Assembly (NCBI GenBank): GCA_012514315.1
Contig: JAAZAN010000150.1
Location: 1 to 35,219 of the forward strand
Source: Chloroflexota bacterium
GTDB lineage: Bacteria > Chloroflexota > Anaerolineae > B4-G1
Length of the DNA stretch: 35,219 nt
Direction: 5' to 3'
The position numbers were made by a program, and so were the translations under genes. This document shows, one piece after another, positions 23,901 to 33,000 of the stretch. Numbering within the stretch: the stretch's first letter is position 1; each line of letters opens with the position of its first letter. The notes below the pieces were generated by a model. It was not told where the DNA came from, did no database searches, and saw nothing but the letters and a program-made list of their open reading frames with translations.

Positions 23901-23940
23901 GGGGCCGAGCGAGGTCTGGCACACGTTCCCGTGTCCGTGA
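20923..23940 (+). CDS. FHA-Ig-transmembrane-Ig5-FN3-like protein
   Basis: This 1005-residue protein has an N-terminal FHA domain (residues about 5-100; GVANIGRHPDNDITLDGTG, VAPFHAVLDYS). Two NEW3/Ig-like domains cover about 170-400 (LTITNGGGIVAAFRVRVEGI; GEAVFSIANKGNSEVPVRLE). One transmembrane helix lies at about 402-423 (IGPILLLLTALLLALLVVVV). Five Ig-like repeats begin near 427, 519, 609, 700 and 797 (VNLRWEVLGADEVVLSANG; VTLRWEVDGATKVAISNL), joined by Thr/Pro linkers such as PTPTPLPLP. An FN3-like C terminus starts near 897. There is no signal peptide, so the single helix probably puts the FHA side in the cytoplasm and the Ig repeats outside. The GR Arg of the FHA is kept but the Ser of the SxxH motif is Ala (VAPFH). 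The start is GTG 20923 or ATG 20926. Confidence 0.82.
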   Translation: MMGAGGQIEIVNPDGEVSFKTLDPEKGVANIGRHPDNDITLDGTGVAPFHAVLDYSRSPHHLIVLSTTDGTLVGGQHVDPATPIAVHAGSTIQVAGFVLFILGEPGDASMPSTPGTGAAAQAGVLPLALAAPTDGVRSLVETNAADAQDRELLAASSRRVLPYAEESDDLVLAEASETEWMIDVEESAVCHLTITNGGGIVAAFRVRVEGIDADWVITAPPYVNLTEGERATVTVSVTPPRRPESRAGVYPIALIVESPNYPSHRRLIPASLTVNPYHEFAVGELSPRQQTLRGRRPTGEAVFSIANKGNSEVPVRLEGYDDERACNFEFRLPGESAPMARQAEIRLPPSQTFAIPTRITPLAPKLVGLRSRTYSYTITATMLEGQLTPRSLLGQVRVRPLIGPILLLLTALLLALLVVVVFRPRIYEFEAEPDVILSGETVVLAWRASRFSSLSILTDSGDVVPPIASGSTQVELSPERNETYYLVADNLLSQFLPPLSRLTDTRKEAPVIVDPVYPVIRVFTSDATTIVAGEQVNLRWEVLGADEVVLSANGNEEKLLTTEHTSERAVAPIQSPSNYTLRATNQYGYDANSIQITVLMPTPTPLPLPVIRQFSVEPLSVTEGQTVTLRWEVDGATKVAISNLNQEYAPSGNTLTVPPATTDYVLTALFEADGRQVSTVSFPVTVVVHPKPTATPEPLKPEISYFRADPAEVVKGNSTQVKLVWLVTGETTNVEISGPTLGSTFSNLSAQGELIVSATDATFFILSAFNGDLTASETVQLGAKDPTPVPPTPLPKPVVDYFVLDESAPDVLRIGSEPNNQLVRYEVVGGTTATFQWSVQMAPSIEIIADGVSLGEYPPQQSTPRLINSAGQYQLIAQNDVGDTVNAYIQITLRPVVPPLPPFNVGGEQAAHDQPATVTWQFDPGSYSGEVVGFRIYRAEVPYADIADFALVANESEVKGTPPYRWTDPVTACNQAYCLRAVYQDEYGVNQVTGPSEVWHTFPCP

Positions 23941-24068
23941 ACGACGTACGGCACGTTGGACAGCATGAGGGCGCTAATTGCCCGGTCTGCGATCTGCATG
24001 CGTCCCTGCACTCACGATGCAAGTGGTGGCGGGTGCTGCTGGCGCCCACGATGATTGGGAGACTGACT

Positions 24069-27000
24069 ATGAGAATGGCTGAGGATGGTCGCTGTCTGAT
24101 CAGAGGGCTGAGAAACTCTGTTACCGCGTGCCTGGTGGTTGCGCAGGTTCTTGGCTCCGCACCGGCCATCCTGGCATCTGGGCGATATCGAGGCGGGTCG
24201 CAGGTAGATCGGGCTCAACAGGCGGTGACCACTGGCGCCGACACGCGGACTCGAGAAGACCTTACTGCAGAAGGATTGGTGCTGGTTCCGTTTGCCCCGC
24301 CGCCTCCATTGGATCAGATTGAGTCACTGTTGCCTGCGTGGGCGTTGCCACTCCTGGGGATCGAAGGCTCCGTGACGACGATGGGAACGTTCACTTTTAC
24401 CCAGACGTCCGCGACCGGCTCCGCGGGATCTGGCGTTGTGTATAACGGTGATCGGGTAACGTACACGATCGAACTCTGCAACCGTGGATCGGTCGATCTA
24501 AGCGATGCCCTAGTTATTGATCTACTCCCACAAGCTAGCCTGGACCGTATTGCTTGCGGAGGTGGATGCGAGCTGGTGAGCGAGGAGAACTTCATTCCGG
24601 AACCCGCTGGCGGTACTATTGTCGTCACCGCGACTCGCGAGATCAGTTGGTCGTTGTCCAGTCTGCAGGCGCACACCTGCGCGACACTCAGCTACTCGGG
24701 GCGCGTAGTTGGCCGGCCGGATGGCAGCGCCCTGACGAACTACGTCTTCGCTGCCGCGCTCAGCGGGTCTACTCCGGTTCACGCCGAAGGCAACGAGGCC
24801 TTGAGTCTGATTGCGCGCGTCAAGCCGTTGGAGCGGGGCGGCGCCAGTATCTCGGAGGTGCCAACGTGGTTCTCGCAGGACGTGGGCGGTACGATCAGTC
24901 AGGACTGGGGAGACTTCGATCGTGACGGAGACATGGATCTGGTGCTCGGCTCCTCCCTGGGAACCACGGTGTACCGCAATGACGACGGGCGGCTGGAGCG
25001 GTACTGGGTCAGTCCCCAGAAGCCTGATGGTGGGCACCGGATGTCGTATGGGGTAGGTTGGGCCGATCTGGACGGCGATCCCAAGCATTCGCTGGAGCTG
25101 TTGGTTGTCGGTGACAGTCGGGAGCGGCAGATCGACGGTCCAGGCGTCAACTACGTGTATTCCTACAGTGATACCTTGGATGCGTTCGCAGCGAGCTGGG
25201 TGTTCACATCATATCATCAGTTGGTGCGCCTTGCGCTCGGCGACTTCGATGGGGATGGCGATATCGATTTCGTCGGCAGTACGAACGCGATTGACGCCCC
25301 CGATATCTGTCCGGTGGCGCTATATCGGAACGATGGAGGCGGGCAGTTCACAGGAACACTTGAGATGACCGGCACCCAGCCGGCCGTGAGCCCGGATGTG
25401 GAATGCCTCAGCGAGAGGGCGAGTGCGGCCCTCGCCGCCGCAGACTATGACAAGGACGGAGACCTCGATCTGGCTGTCGGGGTGTTTCCGGGCACGCTGG
25501 CCCTCCTGGTGAACGACCGGGGTACACGCGTGATCACGCAGTCCAATCCGTTTTCGCTGACGGATATGATTACCGTCGAGACCGATCTGGAGTACCTCCC
25601 GTACGATCTGGCCTGGGGGGATTTCGATCGGGATGGCTATCTCGACTTGGCCGCTGCGTACCCACTGCAGCGCATGGTTCGGGTTTACCATAACCAGGTC
25701 GGGCGCGGTGGGGTAGGACTGGCGCCACTGACACAGCGTCTGCGTACGGGGCCGTTTATGACTCCGTTGAGTGTCGATTGGGTGGATGTCGATGGCGATG
25801 GCTGGCTTGAGCTGGTGGTCGCGGATTCGCCGCCCAGGATCTACGCGTACTCCCCGTCCGACGGTCAGTTCGTGCTCAAGGACGACCTTCATCTTCCGCC
25901 CAGCGATGGGCAGATCTGGAGCGCTCGAGCTGCTGATCTCAACAATCGGGGTGATACGGATCTGGTTCTGAGCAACCGTGATGGTCCAAGCCAGCTGTTC
26001 AGCGCGGTAGCGCCCAGGCTGAAGCCGACGATCACAGCGGTGACCACGCGTAAGGCGAACTCCGTGGCGTGGGGCAACTATGATCAGGATGTCCGCGGTA
26101 CGCTTGACCTGCTTCTCGGCAGCGCCGAACTGCCGAACGTCAGCACGGTGCTCCACATAAACCGCGACGGCGCCTTTGAGACGAGAGAGGAGTTCACATC
26201 GAGTGGTTTCGGTCCACATGTTGTTGCGTTCGGTGATGTGACCGGTGATGGTCTACTCGATGTGGCCGTCGGTACGCCGACCCGGGTGCAGGTGTACACC
26301 AATGGTGAAACCCGGTCACCGGCGTGGAGTCTGTCGATCCCAGGCGGAGTACGCACTCTGGCGTGGGGTGATGCTAACGATGATGGAAAGCTGGATCTCT
26401 TGATCGGTGCAGGTGATGGCACGGTCCGTCTGTACCTCAACGAGGGCGGCGCGCTGGCCACAGATGAAGCCTTCACGACAGACGTTGGCGACGTACGCAG
26501 TGTCGCGTGGGGCGACTTCGATGGCGACCACTATCTGGACTTCGCTGTTGGAGGTCACGATCAGCCGGTGCAGGTCTTCAGGAGCATTGGCGGCGCGCTG
26601 CAGCCGGAGAGTGCGTGGCACTTCGATCTGTCTTGGACAGCGCCGCAGACGCACACTACGAGAGCGGTCGCGTGGGCTGATTTCGATAGCGATGGAGATC
26701 TGGACCTGGCAGTAGGGCACTATGGGGCCAGTGACGTGGTATGGGAGAACGCCGGCGGGACGTTCGCGCCAGCGCCGGCCTGGACCGCCATCAATCCGTA
26801 CAGCAAGACGACGAGCCTGGCTTGGGGCGATTGGGATAACGATGGATTTCCCGATCTAGCGGCAGGACACGATGGGGAACCAGACGCGGTATACGCGAAT
26901 CCATGGAGCGTAGACCGCAGTCCGCCGCTCTGGCAATCCGCAGAGGGCTATCGCACTACGGGCGTCGCCTGGGGTGATCGCGACCTGGACGGGGATCTTG

Positions 27001-30000
27001 ACCTCGCGATCAGTCAGAACGGCGATGGGGTCAGTGGTTTCTATGAGAACACGCTGTTCACTCCGGCGCACCTCGATGCTTCGTGGGCCGAGGCGACGAT
27101 GCTGCCTGGCAGTGCGCCGTATGTCTACGTAGAGCGGCCGGGCGAAACGCTTGATAGCTACCTCTACTCATCGGCAGAGAGATTGGGATGGCCGCTTACG
27201 CAGCCAACCGTTACGGTGCGTTACCGGCTCCACGACCCTTTTGGCAGCCCTGTGGCCGCTACTGTATTCGAGTACTCCCTGAACGGTGGCGGCGCCTGGC
27301 ATATCGCTACGCCTGCTTTGGGTTCTCCGACGCCGATCGGGCAGGCATTGAGGAACGGACAGGCAGGCGCCTTCATATGGGACGCGGCCGCGGATGTCGC
27401 CTTGAGCGACGACGCCAGATTTCGTGTCACGGTAATGCGTGCTGATCGGGTCGGGCCGGTGCAGCGTGCGAGGAGCAGCGCTGTGAGTCCGCCATTTCGG
27501 ATTCATGCTCTGCAGTGTGTCTGGACATCGGACGTCAGTGTCGCGGCTTCGCCGTTGCAGCCCGCGCCCGGTGATGTGGTGACGCTGCGTGCGGTTGTTG
27601 GGGCGCCCGGCGGGCCGGGCACGCTGAGGTACTTCTGGGATCTGGGCGATGGTGCAGCGGCGACGGGCAGTGTCATCACCCACACCTATCGCGCGAACGG
27701 CACGTTTCTGGTCGATCTGCGCGTGGAGGAACACCCAGCGTGTCCAGTCGCCCGTCCTGCGCACGCGCGGCTGCAGTTAGTAGTGGGCACAGGGTATCCG
27801 GATCTACTCACATACTTGCCACTCGTGCTGAAGGGTTCGCACGGTGCGGCCAGTGCGATAGTCAGTACGTCGCCGAATCGTCCGACAGAGGTTCAGGCGG
27901 GTGCGATCGCCGGTTGGGAGGAAATCGGGCCCAGATCAGACGTGCGGCACGATGCGTCGGCCCCACTCGAGGATCTGCGTGTGGAGGGTGGCGCCGCAGC
28001 AGCTATGTCCACGGCCACGAGCTTGTCGCCAGATGACGACGCGATTCGGGTCACCGTCTACCGTCTGGGTGTGGAGAGCCACCCGAGCGTCAGCGGGGAT
28101 GGGAGTCGGATCGCGTTCTGGACGACCGGTCGGCTCACAGGTCGCAACGACGACGGCAACATCGAGATCTTTCTGGCAGAGATCCTGTCCGATGGGACAG
28201 TCCAATACACACAGATCACGAGTTCGACAGGGAGCATACTGGCTGGGTTCAACCTGGGACCAACGATCGACGATTCTGGGAAGCGGGTGGCCTTCTTCTC
28301 CGATCGCGACCTGGTCGGGATGAACCCCGATCATGGGTTCGAGGTCTTCCTGGCTGAGGTCGACCACACAGTTGAGCTGACCCAGGTGACGTGCTCAGGC
28401 AGAGGGTTCAGTGTGCTGCCGGATCTGAGCGGTGATGGCCAGTTCATTGCCTTTGTGCAGGACAACGATATCTACCGCGCCGAGGTGGTGCGTGGCAGTG
28501 ATCTGATGTCGGACTGGGCAATCACGACAACGCGCGTGACGACGGTCACTGGTGAGTACGGCTACAATGATCAGCCGAGCATCAGCCAGCACGGCGATTT
28601 GATCGCCTTCGTGTCAGATCAGGACCTGGTTGCGGGCCAGAATACGGATGGTAGTCGGGAGATCTTCGTCGCGCGCATCGGATCGGCGGGTGAGATCGAA
28701 TACACACAGATCACCGATTCGGACGGAGGAATCAGCGAGCTCCCATCCATCACCGGTGATGGCTCCAGGATCGCCTTCGTGTCGAGCAGCGACCTGACTG
28801 GACACAATCCACTTGGTGTTCGTCAGGTGTTTCTAGCTGAGTATATCAGCTCGACGCAGGAGTACGAGATCAGTCAGGTCACGTTGGGAACTGAGGATAT
28901 CGACCAGCCTTCGATGAGCAGCGATGGCAACCGTGTGGCGTATGTATCGGTTGACAGTGGGCTGTTACACCTGTGGGACATCATCGAACAGGAGGACAAG
29001 GCGGAGGATTCGAAGGGGGGCAATGCCTACCCCGCGATCAGCGCGAATGGAACGGACATCGTCTTCGTCTCGAACTGGGATGTGTATCGCAGGAGTTACC
29101 CACTGGCCGATCTGAGTGTCGCCAAGTCGGCTTTCACCAATACGGTTGCTTCGGGCGATAGGCTGACTTACACGATCAGTGTGACGAACCACGGTCCGTC
29201 GGCGGTCATGGATGCGTACCTGGTCGATGTCCTGCCCCGCGGTCTTCGTCCATCGTTGAGCGTCGATGTGCCTGACTACACTGATGACGATGGTACACCC
29301 ACTGGGTTCGGCGGGGGAACGGACCACGGGACTGGAGTCAGGTGGGATAGTGGTAGCTCTGTGCTGGAGTTGACCGCCAGCGCGAACCCATTTGCGTTGC
29401 CGGATGCGCCCAGAGGGCTGGACGCGTGGACTGATATGACTGGCAACGTGGTTCTTCTTCACATGGATTCCCTCGTGACCGAAGGAACGGATCAAGTGAC
29501 ACCCGATACCAGTGGGCTTTCGTCGCGGTTCGCCTGTGACATGGCGAGCGGCCAGTGCCCTATCCCATCGCCTGGCCATATGGGGCCAGGGTTGCTCTTC
29601 GGTGGTAACCACTACCTGACCTCAGGCAGTGAGGGCCATCTGGAGAACCTCGGTCCGGCCACCTGGAGCATGTGGCTCCTTCGTAATGAGGCGGCTGCCG
29701 GGACATTGGTCGCAAAGACCGATGGCCCAGCCCGTGCGTGGTGGATCGATTTCCGGTCACCGACTGAGCTGGGGTTTGTCGGGACCAGCTGGGGCTTCGG
29801 TGTGCGGAGGTACACTCAGGATCTGCCGGCGTTCGGCGAGTGGTTCCATCTGGCGGTGAGTTGGGATGGTTCCTCCAACCCCAGCGGGGCCCGCATCTAC
29901 ATCAATGGAGAGGAAGTCGGGTACAGTCTCAGTGGGCAGGTCTATGTGAATCATATCTCTCCAGGCGACTTCATGATAGGCTATGCCAGCGATAGCTCCT

Positions 30001-33000
30001 GGTGGTTGGGGCCAACGTCGGCCTACTACCGGGGCTTCATAGACGAGCTGGCGGTGTTCGACCGGGTGCTAACCGGAGAAGAGATCCGATGGCACTACTC
30101 GCGACAGGCGCCGCTCAGGAGTGGCTACTTCGTGTCGCGGGCGATGCCCGAGACAACAGGCACCGGAGCGTGGAGCACGATCAGTTGGGTGCCGCAGCAG
30201 GTCATTGGGCGCGAGCTGCCGGACTATAGCGCCGGCGAGACGGGATACCCTGCGGGTACACTGACCATGACGGGGAATGTTGCGCTCTGGCACCTGAACG
30301 AGCCGGCAGGGGTGGGCGCGTTCCTCGACTCATCCGGGGTGGGCAACGATGGTTACTGCTCCGGGGCGAGATGTCCTGCGACAGGCGTTGGAGGCTGGCT
30401 TAAACGCCACGTGCGCTTTGACGGGATTGACGATGAGATCATGGTCAGGCCCTTGCGGAATGTGCCGAATGACGAACTGACGGTGATGCTCTGGATGCGC
30501 GCGTCGACCGCGAATCAGCGAGCCTCCCTGCTAACCTATGGCACTCCTGTGCAGCCCACTGAGCTGGCCCTTTACTACGATTCCAGTTCACATTTCAGCA
30601 GCCAAGGGGTGGGGGTATGCATAGGCGGGACCTGCCGTCAGGCTTATGTGTACGTGGGCTCGAGTACGTGGCGCCACATCACCGTGACACGGCGGAGCAG
30701 TGATGGCCAGACGGTGATCTACCTGGACGGCGTGCCAGTCTACGGCGGGATCATCAGGCCGGGCTACACGATAGGCTCAGGCGGGTCACTTGTTCTCGGT
30801 CGGCTGGCGTACTGGATACCCGGTTGGTTAGGTTCGCCCACGTTTGATGGCGATCTAGACGAAGTCGCGCTGTTCGACCGGGTACTGGGGCCTGATGAGG
30901 TCTACAGTGCCTACTCCCGGGCGCTCAGTCGGGCGAGTTTCCAGGTGCGTACGTGCGATGGTACGGTATGCACCCCATTCGTCGGACCGGATGCGACTGG
31001 CGCGACGGCCTTCACGGATATGGACAATCCCGTGCTGACACCTCCCGTTTTCGGCCTGAACGTGCCTAACGGGCCACAGCTTCAGTACCGCCTCTTCATG
31101 GATTCGTACGGTGGCGGCAGTGCGGAGGCGCCCCGGGTGCGGCAGGTCGAGGTGGAGTCCCGCCTGCAGTGCGTTGGGTCAGGGACAATCACGTGCACGT
31201 TGAGCACCGCATCGGCGCCGCTCCAGCCCGGCAGTCCACTCCACCTATCGATCCCGGTGACGGTTACGCGCGAAGCCTACGTGGGCGCAACGAGCATTGG
31301 GGGTGTCCGCACCATGACGAATACGGCTTCCGTCCACGGGCGAGAGTCCGACCACTGGCCTGACGACAACGTTGCTAGCGTATCGACTGCCCTCAGGCCT
31401 GTTGCGGTGGCGGGCGTTCAGATCGCGGCGGATAGCACTGGCCTGCTCGATGAGCCGGTGACCTTCGCTGCGACGGTCACCCCTGGCGGCGCATCACCTC
31501 CGTTCACGTACACGTGGAGCGCAACCGACCTTGCCGTCACCGAGTACACCAGTGACGAGATTACGAGCACTGCCACCTTCAGCTGGACGCTCGCGGGTAC
31601 ACAGATGATCACCGTTGTCGTGGTGAACGAGGTCGGGATAGCTACCGATACACATCAGATCGGGATTGACAACCCACTGCCTGTGGTCACCGCGGTTGCC
31701 CCAAACAGCCAGCCGGTGTACGGCGCCGGTCTCACGTTGGTCGTGACGGGCAGTCAGTTCGCGGATGGAGCTGTGGTGCGCTACGGTGGCGAAGACCGCC
31801 CCACAACCTTCGTGGGTCGACACACGCTCGCGGCGACGATCGGTGCGAGCGATCTGGTGACGCCCGGTACGCGCGCTGTATCGGTCTACAACCCAGCCCC
31901 CGGCGGCGGCGTGTCGACTGATACTGTGACATTCACAGTTGCGAACCGCATACCGGTTCTGACCAGCATTGAACCCGAGACCGTGACTGTGGGTAGTGCT
32001 GACGTGAGTCTTACGGTGGGCGGCGACTGGTTCACGGCTGGAGGTAACGGGTCGATCGTGAGAGTAGACGGCCAGCCGCTGGATACAACGTTTGTGAGCC
32101 GCAATCAGTTGACTGTCACAATACCTGCGGCCAATCTGGACGCAGCGGGCTTGATTACGGTCAGTGTATACAATCCGGCTCCTGGAGGCGGCGTATCCGG
32201 GGTACTGACGTTTGCGGTGGAGAACTACCCGCCCGAAATCGATCACTTGACACCATCCAGTGCCCTGGCAGGAGGACAGCCTGTGTCGGTGACAGTGTCT
32301 GGAGGCGGTTTCTCCGACGGCCCCTACGGATCTGTCGTACAGTGGAATGGGGCCGATCAGACTACAGACTATCGAAATCGCAACAGACTGGAGTTCACGT
32401 TGGGGACTGCAGATCTGATGTATGGAGGTGTCTACTCGGTAACGGTGTTCAATCCGAGCCCAGGTGGAGGCGCTTCGAATGTGGTCACGTTCACGGTGAA
32501 CAATCCTGTGCCAACGATCAGTGAGCTGAGTCACGTGACCGTGCCGGCCGGGAGTGCCGATGTGACACTGGTTGTGACGGGGACAAGCTTTGCACTGGGG
32601 GAGGGGCACGCGGTTCTTCGATGGAGTGAGGATGAGTTGGACACGACGGTCAGTAGTCGCACCAGACTGACAGCCACTATCCCGGCGTCGCAACTGGCTG
32701 CGGCCGGGCTCTACACCCTGACTGTGCGGAATCCCGGTCCTGGCGGGGGTGTCTCGAATCAGCTCTTCATCACGGTGGAGAACAGGGTACCAGCGATCAC
32801 GAGCGTAAGCGCGGATTCGGCGACGGCTGGTGATCCAACCTTCACTCTGGTGGTGACCGGGACGGGGTTTGCGACGGGATCGGATCACGCGGCTCTTAGG
32901 TGGAACGGCGAGGATCGGGATACGACGGTCAGCAGTCAGACAGGACTGGCGGCAACCATCCTGGCGTCGGATCTGATCGAGGCCGGGATCTACACGGTGA

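Noticed and set aside
24031-24046. GGGTGC-TGCTG-GCGCCC hairpin before the giant gene as a terminator
   Set aside because: The stem is only 6 bp with one G.T pair and no T-run follows; it lies about 22 bases before the start codon, so termination there is unlikely.
23931-24068. N-terminal extension of the giant protein from GTG 23931
   Set aside because: It would overlap the upstream gene by 10 bases and bury the signal peptide about 60 residues inside the protein; ATG 24069 has a ribosome site and places the signal at the N terminus.
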